A stretch of DNA of 31,819 bases from JALYOC01 sp036675345 (GTDB lineage Bacteria; Myxococcota; Myxococcia; Myxococcales; Myxococcaceae): positions 1-31,819 of the forward strand of contig JAKFFE010000023.1 in NCBI GenBank assembly GCA_036675345.1, in the 5' to 3' direction. Position numbers and translations under genes: made by a program. Below, one piece after another: positions 22,635 to 30,126 of the stretch (its first letter is position 1; the number at the start of each line of letters is the position of its first letter). The notes below the pieces were generated by a model. That model was not told where the DNA came from and searched no databases. It worked only from the letters and a program-made list of their open reading frames with translations.

Positions 22635-23533
22635 CCGACGTGCTGCTCAAGGCGGACCAGGTCAGCATCCAGTTCGGCGGTCTGCGGGCGCTCTCCGGCT
22701 TCGACCTCGAGCTGCGCAAGGGCGACCTCAAGGGGTTGATCGGCCCCAACGGCGCCGGCAAGACGACCGCCTTCAACGTGCTCACCGGCGTCTACCTGCC
22801 CACCTCCGGCGAGGTCCGGGTGGGCGGCCAGCGGGTGAACGGGAAGAAGCCGCACCAGATCAACCGGCTGGGCCTGGCCCGCACCTTCCAGAACATCCGC
22901 CTCTTCCGCGCGCTGACCGCCCTGGACAACGTGAAGGTGGCCTGTCTGGCGGATGAGAAGCCGGTGTTCGGCGCCGAGCGGCTGGCCGCGCTCCACGCCA
23001 AGGGCGGCTGGTCCGGCAAGCTGGCCGGGGGCTTCGAGGCCTGGAACAACTACTACGACTGGTGGCGGGCGCTGTTGCTGACCCCTGGCTTCCAGCGGGA
23101 GGAGGCGTCGCTGACCCGGCGCGCGGAGGAGCTGCTGGAGGTGATGGGCCTGTCCCACCGCCGCGACGAGGAGGCCCGCAACCTTCCCTACGGTGAGCAG
23201 CGCCGGCTGGAGATCGCCCGCGCCCTGGGCACCCGCCCCAAGGTCCTGCTCCTGGACGAGCCCGCCGCCGGGATGAACACCCGGGAGAAGGCGGATCTGA
23301 TGGTGCTGATCCGCGAGCTGCGGCAGCGCTTCGAGCTGGGGATCCTGGTCATCGAGCACGACATGAAGCTGGTGATGGGGATCTGCGAAAACATCACCGT
23401 GCTGGACCACGGGGAGATCATCGCCCGGGGAGATCCGGCGGCGGTGCGCTCGGATCGCAAGGTGATCGAGGCCTACCTGGGCGACTCCTATCTGGAGTCC
23501 CACCCCCACGTCGGCACCCCGGGGGCGGCATGA
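22631..23533 (+). CDS. livG: Branched-chain amino acid-type ABC importer, ATPase LivG
   Basis: The product has 300 residues and hydrolyses ATP to drive import. Walker A is GPNGAGKTT (38-46), Q-loop Gln87, ABC signature LPYGEQRRLEIARAL (the usual LivG variant of LSGGQ), Walker B LLLDEP (206-211) and His243 of the H-loop. It is about 45 residues longer than E. coli LivG owing to an insertion at ~108-155 (WNNYYDWWRALLLTPGF), seen in many LivG proteins. It overlaps livM upstream and livF downstream, each by four bases. Confidence 0.94.
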   Translation: MTDVLLKADQVSIQFGGLRALSGFDLELRKGDLKGLIGPNGAGKTTAFNVLTGVYLPTSGEVRVGGQRVNGKKPHQINRLGLARTFQNIRLFRALTALDNVKVACLADEKPVFGAERLAALHAKGGWSGKLAGGFEAWNNYYDWWRALLLTPGFQREEASLTRRAEELLEVMGLSHRRDEEARNLPYGEQRRLEIARALGTRPKVLLLDEPAAGMNTREKADLMVLIRELRQRFELGILVIEHDMKLVMGICENITVLDHGEIIARGDPAAVRSDRKVIEAYLGDSYLESHPHVGTPGAA

Positions 23534-24282
23534 CCGCCCCGGTGACCGTGCTGGGCGCGCGCGCCGCCCGCGAGCCGCTGCTGGAGGTGGAGGGGCTGCA
23601 CGTCTGCTACGGGGCGATCAAGGCGCTCAAGGGCGTCTCGCTCTCGGTGGGGAAGGGGGAGGTGGTGGCCCTGATCGGCGCCAACGGCGCCGGCAAGACC
23701 TCCACCCTGCGCGCGGTGAGCGGGATGGTCCGGGCCACCGACGGGAAGATCACCCTCGCCGGGCAGAACACCACCGCGCTGAAGGCCAACAAGCTGGTGC
23801 CGCTGGGGATGGCCCACGCCCCGGAGGGCCGCGGGATCTTCCTCAACCTCTCGGTGGAGGAGAATCTGGAATTGGGCGCCTACCTGCGCCGGGACACCGC
23901 GGAGGTGAAGAAGGATCTGGAGTACTGCCTGCGGCTGTTCCCGATCCTGCTGGAGCGCAAGAAGCAGATGGCGGGGACGCTCTCCGGCGGCGAGCAGCAG
24001 ATGCTGGCCATCTCCCGCGCCCTGATGAGCCGCCCCCGCTTGCTGCTGCTGGACGAGCCTTCGCTGGGGCTGGCCCCGCAGATCACCGAGCGGATCTTCG
24101 GCATCCTGCGCGAGGTGAACCAGCGCGGGGTCTCGATCCTGCTGGTGGAGCAGAACGCGCACCTGGCGCTGTCCCTGGCGGACTACGGCTACGTGCTGGA
24201 AACCGGGGAGGTGGTGATGGCCGGCCCGGGCAAGGCGCTTTTGGCCAGCCCGGAGATCCGCAAGGCGTACCTCGGAGAGTAG
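23530..24282 (+). CDS. livF: Branched-chain amino acid-type ABC importer, ATPase LivF
   Basis: The product has 250 residues. Walker A is GANGAGKTS (50-58), then MAHAPEGRGIFLNLSVEENL (a LivF hallmark), signature LSGGEQQ (151-157), Walker B LLLLDEP (171-177) and an H-loop region reading VEQNAHLALSLADYGYVLETG. It pairs with LivG as the second ATPase of the importer. The ATG overlaps the livG stop. It is the last gene of the operon; a nested hairpin lies about 60 bases after its stop. Confidence 0.94.
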   Translation: MTAPVTVLGARAAREPLLEVEGLHVCYGAIKALKGVSLSVGKGEVVALIGANGAGKTSTLRAVSGMVRATDGKITLAGQNTTALKANKLVPLGMAHAPEGRGIFLNLSVEENLELGAYLRRDTAEVKKDLEYCLRLFPILLERKKQMAGTLSGGEQQMLAISRALMSRPRLLLLDEPSLGLAPQITERIFGILREVNQRGVSILLVEQNAHLALSLADYGYVLETGEVVMAGPGKALLASPEIRKAYLGE

Positions 24283-24345
24283 GCGTCTGGGCGGGCGCCC
24301 GAGGCTCGTCGCCCCCCTGGCAGGCTTCCCCGTGGCGCCCCATTG

Positions 24346-24378
24346 AAGATGGCAACCCCGACTGCGTCGGCCCATCTT
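24346..24378 (+). promoter_or_regulatory. Nested hairpin between livF and the response regulator
   Basis: AAGATGG (24346-24352) pairs with CCATCTT (24372-24378). Inside it CCGAC (24358-24362) pairs with GTCGG (24366-24370) around a TGC loop. No T-run follows. It ends 25 bases before the GTG start of the response regulator, so it could be a liv terminator of atypical form, an mRNA leader structure or an operator. Confidence 0.45.
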
Positions 24379-24403
24379 GGGCTCGCTTCAACCGGAGGTT
24401 GTC

Positions 24404-24787
24404 GTGCTCAACGTGGAAGTAGCGAAGAGCCGTAAGGTGATGGTGGTGGACGACGACGCGGACATGCGCTGCGTCCTCACCGAGATCCTCACCATGGAAG
24501 GCCTGGAGGCCAGCCAGGCGAAGGATGGCGAAGAGGCGCTGAACCTGATCGCCGACGCGCCGCCGGACCTGATCCTCCTCGATGAGCAGATGCCGAAGAT
24601 GGACGGCACCCGCTTCCTGCAGCGGGTGGCCCAGGATCCCCGCTGGCGGGTGATCCCGGTGATCATGATCTCCGCCACCGCCGGGGCGCTGCTCCCCGGG
24701 GCGGTGGCCCTGCTGCGAAAGCCCTTCGAGCTGGACGCCCTGGTGGCGACGGTGCGCCGGGTGCTCAAGCTACGGGTTGTCACGTAG
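24404..24787 (+). CDS. Single-domain response regulator (receiver only)
   Basis: The product has 127 residues, a lone CheY-like receiver. Acidic residues VVDDDAD (~14-20), phospho-acceptor Asp60 in LLDEQMPKMDG, Ser/Thr in MISATAG and Lys in LLRKPFE are all present. There is no output domain, so it acts by protein contact or phosphotransfer. A GTG start at 24404 is chosen because GGAGG sits five bases upstream; an in-frame TTG at 24377 falls inside a hairpin. No kinase lies next to it; the receiver-kinase hybrid at 9107 is a distant candidate. The DUF2378 genes follow by 32 bases, possibly on one transcript. Confidence 0.92.
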   Translation: MLNVEVAKSRKVMVVDDDADMRCVLTEILTMEGLEASQAKDGEEALNLIADAPPDLILLDEQMPKMDGTRFLQRVAQDPRWRVIPVIMISATAGALLPGAVALLRKPFELDALVATVRRVLKLRVVT

Positions 24788-24819
24788 ACCCGAAAGCCGG
24801 TTCTGATACCTTCGGGGGC

Positions 24820-25371
24820 GTGACACCCCCCAACGAGCAACGTGTCGTGTTCGAGCAGTCTGTCGAAGGGCTGATCCGCGCGCTGGGACCCAAGCTCGAT
24901 GACCGCTGCGCCGAGCGGCTGCGGAGCGCGGGCATCGAGGTGAAGGGCAAGCTGAAGGTCGCCTACCCGGTGGCCAGCTGGGTCCAGGCGCTGTGGATCG
25001 CCGGGGAGACCCTGGCGCCCGGGATGGGCAAGGACGAGGCCACCTACCAGGTGGGCCGCCGCTTCATCCAGGCGTACGAGTCCACCCTGATGGGGAAGGC
25101 CGCCTACACCATGGCCCGGGTGGTCGGTCCGAAGCGGACCCTGGAGCGGATGACCCGCAACTTCCGCACCGGCAGCAGCTACGGCACCAGCAAGCTGACC
25201 GAGCTGGGGCCGGGCAAGTTCGAGCTGTGGTGCGCGCCGGTGTCGGTGCCCGGGTTCTACCGGGGCGTGGTGGAGGCGGGGCTGGAGATCGCCGGCGCCA
25301 GGTCCCCCAAGGTGCAGCTGGTCCGCTGGGAGCAACCGGAAGAGGCGGTCTTTGACGTCACCTGGAGCTGA
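24820..25371 (+). CDS. DUF2378 (TIGR02265) family protein, paralogue 1
   Basis: The product has 183 residues from a GTG start. The pattern VFEQSVEGLIRALGPKLDDR, then GMGKDEATYQVGRRFIQAYE, TLMGKAAYTMARVVGPKRTL and FELWCAPVSVPGFYRGVVEAGL is that of DUF2378, first defined as a paralogous family in Myxococcus xanthus. Its function is unknown. There is no signal peptide or transmembrane segment. It sits between a lone receiver and a second member of the same family, which starts within its last 20 bases. Confidence 0.85.
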   Translation: MTPPNEQRVVFEQSVEGLIRALGPKLDDRCAERLRSAGIEVKGKLKVAYPVASWVQALWIAGETLAPGMGKDEATYQVGRRFIQAYESTLMGKAAYTMARVVGPKRTLERMTRNFRTGSSYGTSKLTELGPGKFELWCAPVSVPGFYRGVVEAGLEIAGARSPKVQLVRWEQPEEAVFDVTWS

Positions 25372-25912
25372 GCCCGGCGCGATCTACCGGCAGGTCCTGG
25401 ACACGCTGTTCGAGCGCGTGCTCCGCCAGCGGATGACCTCCGCGCTCAAGCAGGAGCTGTTGCAGGCCGGGCTGGACCTGGACGCGCCGCTGCCTCCCCA
25501 GTACGGCACCGCGAAGTGGAAGCCGGCGATCGAGTCCGTCGCCGCCCACCTGTTTCCCCAGGAGAGCGCCCAGCGCGGTCAGCTCCAGCTGGGGCGGCTG
25601 CTGGTGGAGGAGTACCGCCAGACCGGGTGGGGGCTGGCCACCGCCACCCTGGCCCGGATGCTGGGTCCCCGGCAGCTGCTGCTCCGGGCGCACGCCCTGA
25701 TGTCCCCCCCGGACAAGGTGGCGTTCACCCGGCTCCAGGAGCTGGACGAGGCCGAGTTCGAGGTGTGGCTCAAGCACGTCGGCGTCTCGGCCTCCTTCAC
25801 CGAAGGCCTGCTGAGCTCCGGGCTGGAGGCCAGCGGCGCCTCCGGGGTGGTGGTGAAGCACCTGGGCGGCAGCGCCAAGGACGGGCACCGCTTCTCGCTG
25901 CGCTGGGGCTGA
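25352..25912 (+). CDS. DUF2378 (TIGR02265) family protein, paralogue 2
   Basis: The product has 186 residues. It aligns along its length with the preceding gene: YRQVLDTLFERVLRQRM, LQLGRLLVEEYRQTGWGLAT, TLARMLGPRQLLLRAHAL and FEVWLKHVGVSASFTEGLLS. The TTG start at 25352 is supported by GGAAGAGG at 25338-25345, six bases upstream, and gives a normal family length. It overlaps paralogue 1 by 20 bases in another frame. The pair has diverged strongly, so the duplication is old. Function unknown; coordinated production suggests a heteromeric complex, which is an inference. Confidence 0.8.
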   Translation: MTSPGAEPGAIYRQVLDTLFERVLRQRMTSALKQELLQAGLDLDAPLPPQYGTAKWKPAIESVAAHLFPQESAQRGQLQLGRLLVEEYRQTGWGLATATLARMLGPRQLLLRAHALMSPPDKVAFTRLQELDEAEFEVWLKHVGVSASFTEGLLSSGLEASGASGVVVKHLGGSAKDGHRFSLRWG

Positions 25913-25921
25913 GCGTCGTCT

Positions 25922-25956
25922 CCGTCCGGCGGGTGGCCCAGGACTGTTGCGGACGG
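25922..25956. repeat. Inverted repeat between DUF2378 and lipoprotein genes
   Basis: CCGTCCG (25922-25928) and CGGACGG (25950-25956) are perfect 7-bp arms 21 bases apart, lying just after the DUF2378 stop and 45 bases before the next start. It could be a weak terminator or an operator; there is no T-run. Confidence 0.35.
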
Positions 25957-26000
25957 CGGCGCGAACCCCGGAGTAGTGTCCCCCGCCAGGAGGCTGGCAC

Positions 26001-26795
26001 ATGCGGCTGAGCGCGATCGTGTTCGTGGCAGGACTGGTCCTTTCGCTGGGGTGCGGCAAGAAGAAGGGCGAGCCGGAGGCCGAGCAGCCCTCCGCGGAGG
26101 CGGCCAAACCGAAGGAGCCGGCGCTGGAGCTGCACCCCTTCTGGACGGACTCCGACTACGTGCACCTCAAGGACGAGGCCCGCTGTCCGGAGGCGCTGTG
26201 GCCGCTGTTCCCCGGCAAGGCGCCCGGCGCGGATCCCGCGGAGGTGAAGCAGAACGAGGCGGCGCGGGCCGGGCTGGCCGCGGCGCTGCGCCAGAAGACC
26301 TTCGTGGTCCACCTGGTGGGCCCCAGCTACGTGACCATCGGCGACTACGACAGCGCCGCCGGTCGGGTGGAGATCAACGTCTCCGGCAGAGTGGACTGCA
26401 CCGACGATGCGGGGCGGATCACCTTCGCCTTCGGCAAGCCGGCCGCGGTGCCCCCGGAGGGCCGCGAGTTCGGGCAGTACACCTGGAGCGCCGCTCCGCT
26501 CGCCTACCCCCACTCGCTGAAGATGTCCGAGTCCCGCAGCTTCCAGACCGAGAACAAGGTCGGGCTGGAGGCGAGGGTGGTGTTCCAGCTGGGCAAGGCG
26601 GAGGTGCACAAGAAGCTGGTGCGCAACGAGATCTCCGCCGAGGAGCGCGCCGAGCGGAAGAAGCACGACATCCCGGACGAGGGTGGCGGGATGGAGGACT
26701 GGGGCGCGGGGCGGCTGGTGCGCACCGAGATCCTGGGGATCCGGGTCGCCTCCCAGGGAGGCCGCCAGGAGCTGGTGATGCAGCGCAAGCCGTAG
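26001..26795 (+). CDS. Lipoprotein of unknown function
   Basis: The product has 264 residues with lipid Cys18 (MRLSAIVFVAGLVLSLGC), then a lysine- and glutamate-rich linker (GKKKGEPEAEQPSAEAAKP) and a globular beta-rich domain (KTFVVHLVGPSYVTIGDYDS, AGRVEINVSGRVDC). I recognise no family. A strong AGGAGG lies seven bases before the ATG. It is convergent with the PilZ gene, three bases apart. Confidence 0.8.
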   Translation: MRLSAIVFVAGLVLSLGCGKKKGEPEAEQPSAEAAKPKEPALELHPFWTDSDYVHLKDEARCPEALWPLFPGKAPGADPAEVKQNEAARAGLAAALRQKTFVVHLVGPSYVTIGDYDSAAGRVEINVSGRVDCTDDAGRITFAFGKPAAVPPEGREFGQYTWSAAPLAYPHSLKMSESRSFQTENKVGLEARVVFQLGKAEVHKKLVRNEISAEERAERKKHDIPDEGGGMEDWGAGRLVRTEILGIRVASQGGRQELVMQRKP

Positions 26796-26798
26796 CGG

Positions 26799-27488
26799 CT
26801 AGTTGCCGGAGCTGGCCAGCCCCAGCAGCTGGAGCAGGTACTCGCGCAGCCCGGCGCGCTGGACGTCGGTGAGGTCCACGAACTCCACCCCTGCCTGATC
26901 GTAGGCCTCGTCGTCCATCGCCCAGCGGGTGCTCACCACCCGGGCGTTGAGCTCCAGCGGCGGACCGGAGGGACGGTGCAGCTGCATCACGATCCGCTCC
27001 TCCATCGCCAGCGGGGTGTCCAGCCACAGCCCGGCGCCGCCCAGGCTCAAGTCCCGGACCAGGGCCCGGACCTCGCGGGACCCGGTGCAGGCGACGGTGA
27101 TCCGGTGGGAGATGCGGGGGTAGGCCCGGCGCTCACCGCCCGGACCGGCCAGCAGCTGGCGCAGCAGCGCCTCCAGCTGGGTGCGGACCGCCGGGGTGAC
27201 CTGGAGGAAGCGCAGCCCAAAGCCGCACTCCTCTCGCGGCGCCACCACCTCCCGCACCACCTGGGCCTGGACCTGGACGGTCTGGGTGCCGTCGGTGAGG
27301 CTCAGCTCCAGCCAGAGCTCGTCGCCGATCTGCAGCCGCTGCGGCGGCGCTTGCAGGAACAGGCCTCCCAGCGAGATGTCCCGGACCGGGAGCTCGGTGC
27401 GTCCAGCGGGCGCCAGCCAGAACGCACGCGCCGGAGCGCGGATGCGGGGGTGGGCGCGAAGCTCCGCCTGGTCCTTGAGCCCTCTCAC
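26799..27488 (-). CDS. Tandem PilZ-domain protein (c-di-GMP receptor)
   Basis: The product has 229 residues with two PilZ domains. In the first (~10-112) the RxxxR motif is Arg11-Arg15 (RAHPR) and the D/NxSxxG motif is Asp37-Ser39-Gly42 (DISLGG). In the second (~119-225) they are Arg121-Arg125 (RAYPR) and Asp146-Ser148-Gly151 (DLSLGG). All signature residues for cyclic di-GMP binding are kept in both halves. There is no other output domain, so it likely signals by contact. The start is GTG at 27488; no Shine-Dalgarno site is seen. It lies 31 bases downstream of the truncated haemoglobin gene on the same strand, probably one transcript. Confidence 0.92.
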   Translation of the reverse strand: MRGLKDQAELRAHPRIRAPARAFWLAPAGRTELPVRDISLGGLFLQAPPQRLQIGDELWLELSLTDGTQTVQVQAQVVREVVAPREECGFGLRFLQVTPAVRTQLEALLRQLLAGPGGERRAYPRISHRITVACTGSREVRALVRDLSLGGAGLWLDTPLAMEERIVMQLHRPSGPPLELNARVVSTRWAMDDEAYDQAGVEFVDLTDVQRAGLREYLLQLLGLASSGN

Positions 27489-27519
27489 CCGGTGGACCTT
27501 GGCACGCCCGGTCGATGGG

Positions 27520-27966
27520 TCAAGGCGACTCCTCGACGTTGCGCAGGAAGTTGGCCACGTGGGCGAAGCGCTCGTTCAGGAAGCGCCGCAGCCCGCCCCC
27601 CACCTTCATCTCGTCCAGCGCCCGCTGCATGCTGCGCAGCCAGGCGTCCCGCATCGCCACGTTGACCTCGAAGGTCCCGTGCCGCATCCGCAGCCGGGGA
27701 TGGCCGCGCTGGGCGATGTAGTCCTGGGGCCCGCCCAGCCAGCCGATCAGGAACAGCCCGAAGTGGTCCCGCGACTCCCGGGAGACGCGGCCCTGCGCGT
27801 CGCAGACGTGGAGGCGGGTCAGCTCTGCCTCGTGGTCGGACATCGCGTCGTAGAAGCGCTCGGTCAGCTCCCGGACCGCCTCCGCGCCGCCCAGCCGGTC
27901 AAAGGGCGTGTCCTGCTCAGAGGGGTTCCAGTCGTCGGGGGTCGGGTTCGGGGTCGAGGTGTCCAC
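27520..27966 (-). CDS. Group II truncated haemoglobin (trHbO/GlbO-like)
   Basis: The product has 148 residues. FDRLGGAEAVRELTERFYDAM opens the globin, and GWLGGPQDYIAQRGHPRLRM then RHGTFEV carries the proximal haem ligand His96, with Trp109 (DAWL) at the G8 position that is diagnostic of group II. Tyr39 fits the B10 position. These proteins bind oxygen or NO and often act in oxygen handling or peroxide defence. A ~20-residue acidic/proline N-terminal extension precedes the fold. The GTG at 27966 is chosen since no ATG precedes the fold in frame; the site is not certain. It is divergent from the DUF4139 pair. Confidence 0.92.
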   Translation of the reverse strand: MDTSTPNPTPDDWNPSEQDTPFDRLGGAEAVRELTERFYDAMSDHEAELTRLHVCDAQGRVSRESRDHFGLFLIGWLGGPQDYIAQRGHPRLRMRHGTFEVNVAMRDAWLRSMQRALDEMKVGGGLRRFLNERFAHVANFLRNVEESP

Positions 27967-28092
27967 GGTGCCCGGTGATGGTAACGCCGAAGGTGCGTCT
28001 CGCCCGAACTCCGACCCTCGCCTACGCTGGAGCCAGCCGCCTGGAACCAAGAAGCCATCCTTGGGCGTCCATCGGCGGGGAGCGACGCGAAC

Positions 28093-30126
28093 ATGCATCC
28101 ATGGGTGGGAGTCCTGCTGGGAGCGCTGGCCGCCGTCGAGGCGCCGGTGACCGAGGCCACGGTGTACGGAGACCGGGCGAGGGTGGTGCGCACCGCCACG
28201 GTGGAGGTCACTGGGACCACCGCGGTGGAGCTGCCGCTGCTGGAGGAGTCGGTGGACCCGGCCAGCCTGAGGGTGGAGGCGGACGGAGCGACCGTGGACC
28301 GGGTGGAGTTGCAGCGCGCGGCCCCGGAGGAGTTCCCGGAGACCGCGGCCCGCCGCCTGCTGGGCGAGCTGGAGGCACTGGATGATCAGCTGCAGCGCGC
28401 CCAGGGAGAGCGGGAGGCGGCGTCCAGCCAGCTGGAGCGGGTCAAGGGGCTGAGCCCGCAGCGGGCCCCGGCGGAGAATGGGGTGGCCCGACCGGATCTG
28501 GATCCCTCCGGATGGAACGCGTCGCTGCAGTTCATGTCCGACCGCGCGGCCAGCCTGGAGCAGCAGGTGCGCGACCATGACCTGAAGTTGCAGACGCTGA
28601 ATGAACAACGCGCCCAGAAGGTGCAGGAGGCGCAGCTGCTGGGCGATGCCCGGATGGTCAGCGGCTGGCGGGTGACCGCGCATTTGAGCGGCAAGGGAAG
28701 GGCGAAGCTGCGGTTGATCTACCAGGTGCCCCGCGCCCGCTGGGCCCCGCTGTACGAGCTGCAGCTGGTCCCGGAGGCCAACGAGGTGCAGCTGAACTTC
28801 TACGGGCTGGTGAGCCAGGAGACCGGCGACGACTGGAAGGACACCGCGCTGACCCTGAGCACCGCGGTCCCCTCCACCGCGATGAGCTACCCCAAGCTGC
28901 TGACCTGGAAGATCGGGGTCAAGGATCGGTTCATCCCCACTCCGGCGCCGATGATGGAGCAGGTGCGGCCGCCGCCGCCCGCTCCACCGCTGCCGGTGGC
29001 CCGCGCGGATGCGGCGCAGTCCTACCAGGAGGTGCTGGCGCAGCTGAACCAGCGGGTGGGGGGACGTCTGGGGGGTCCGGAGCAGGCGATGGCCATGGCC
29101 ATGGCGCAGGCCCAGGCACGGGAAGACGCGTACCGGCAGAACGCAGCTCGTGCGGAGCGGCGGAAGAGCATCGCCGCGCAGAGGCCGCAGGCTGCGGGCA
29201 CGATTGATGTGGGGTCCACAACGATCGGGGGCACGCGAAACACCGCCCAGCCCAGTCGGGCGGCCGCTCCGTCCGCGATGCCCGCGCCCGCGGCGCGCTC
29301 CTACGAGGACCTGGACGAGGTGGCGCCCTCCGCGGCATCGGACGACTACGGTGCATCAATTGAAGAGAGCTACGTGATGGCCGGCTCTCCGAGGAGCGGA
29401 GGCAAGCCCCAACCCACCATGGGCGTCGGCCTGATGCCCCCGCCCAGCTACCGCGCCCCGCCGGTGGATCCCAACTCCCCCGCCGGGCGAGCCGGAGGCC
29501 ATGACCTGGCCTTCGCGTCCGCCCGTCGCGAAGAGGTGCTCAGCGGCAAGGGTGGCCGGAAGGTGGCGCTGTTCTCCGAGCGCTGGCCGGTGAAGCTGGA
29601 GCGGAAGCTGTTCCCGGCGATCGCCCCCTACGCGTTCCTGGTGGGCGAGCTGACCAGCCCCTCGAAGCAGGTGATGCCGGCGGCTCCCGCGCAGCTGTTC
29701 GTGGGCCAGGATCCGGCTGGCACCGCGGAGCTGAAGCTGATCTCCCCGGGGGAGAAGGTGACCCTCCCGCTGGGCGTGGACCGGGCGATCAAGCCGATCC
29801 GCAACGTGGAGCTGGTCCAGTCGGAGAAGGGGTTCATCGGCAAGGACGACGTGGGCGAGTACCTGGTGACCATCGAGGTGGCCAACCCCTACGGCTTCGC
29901 GCTCCCGGTGCGGATCCACGACCAGTGGCCGCTGCAGGGCAACGACAAGGCGGAGGTGAAGCTGGGCAAGGTGGAGCCGGCGGCCGCCAGCAAGGACGAC
30001 CAGAAGGGGATGCTGGAGTGGACGCTGACCCTCCCCCCCGGCGGTAAGACCAAGGTCAGCTTCCGGTACACCCTCAAGCGTCCCAAGGACTGGCGGATGG
30101 AGCAGCGGCAGGAGGTGGTCCGATGA
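28093..30126 (+). CDS. DUF4139 (mucoidy inhibitor MuiA-type) protein with long insert
   Basis: The product has 677 residues. A signal peptide (MHPWVGVLLGALAAVEAP) leads to a DUF4140-like N-terminal domain (VTEATVYGDRARVVRTATVEV), coiled coil (~90-195), then DUF4139 (WAPLYELQLVPEANEVQLNF, QETGDDWKDTALTLSTAVPS, DVGEYLVTIEVANPYGFALP). Between ~280 and ~485 is a low-complexity Ala/Pro-rich insert with repeated Met-Ala and many codons unusual for this DNA. The family name comes from mucoidy suppression in Shigella; the mechanism is unknown. Probably periplasmic or outer-membrane. The stop overlaps the start of a second family member by four bases. Confidence 0.88.
   Translation: MHPWVGVLLGALAAVEAPVTEATVYGDRARVVRTATVEVTGTTAVELPLLEESVDPASLRVEADGATVDRVELQRAAPEEFPETAARRLLGELEALDDQLQRAQGEREAASSQLERVKGLSPQRAPAENGVARPDLDPSGWNASLQFMSDRAASLEQQVRDHDLKLQTLNEQRAQKVQEAQLLGDARMVSGWRVTAHLSGKGRAKLRLIYQVPRARWAPLYELQLVPEANEVQLNFYGLVSQETGDDWKDTALTLSTAVPSTAMSYPKLLTWKIGVKDRFIPTPAPMMEQVRPPPPAPPLPVARADAAQSYQEVLAQLNQRVGGRLGGPEQAMAMAMAQAQAREDAYRQNAARAERRKSIAAQRPQAAGTIDVGSTTIGGTRNTAQPSRAAAPSAMPAPAARSYEDLDEVAPSAASDDYGASIEESYVMAGSPRSGGKPQPTMGVGLMPPPSYRAPPVDPNSPAGRAGGHDLAFASARREEVLSGKGGRKVALFSERWPVKLERKLFPAIAPYAFLVGELTSPSKQVMPAAPAQLFVGQDPAGTAELKLISPGEKVTLPLGVDRAIKPIRNVELVQSEKGFIGKDDVGEYLVTIEVANPYGFALPVRIHDQWPLQGNDKAEVKLGKVEPAAASKDDQKGMLEWTLTLPPGGKTKVSFRYTLKRPKDWRMEQRQEVVR

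Noticed and set aside
29088..29118. ATGGCC triplication in the first DUF4139 gene as a phase-variation repeat
   Set aside because: The repeat is only about two and a half units and is a multiple of three, so slippage would not break the frame.
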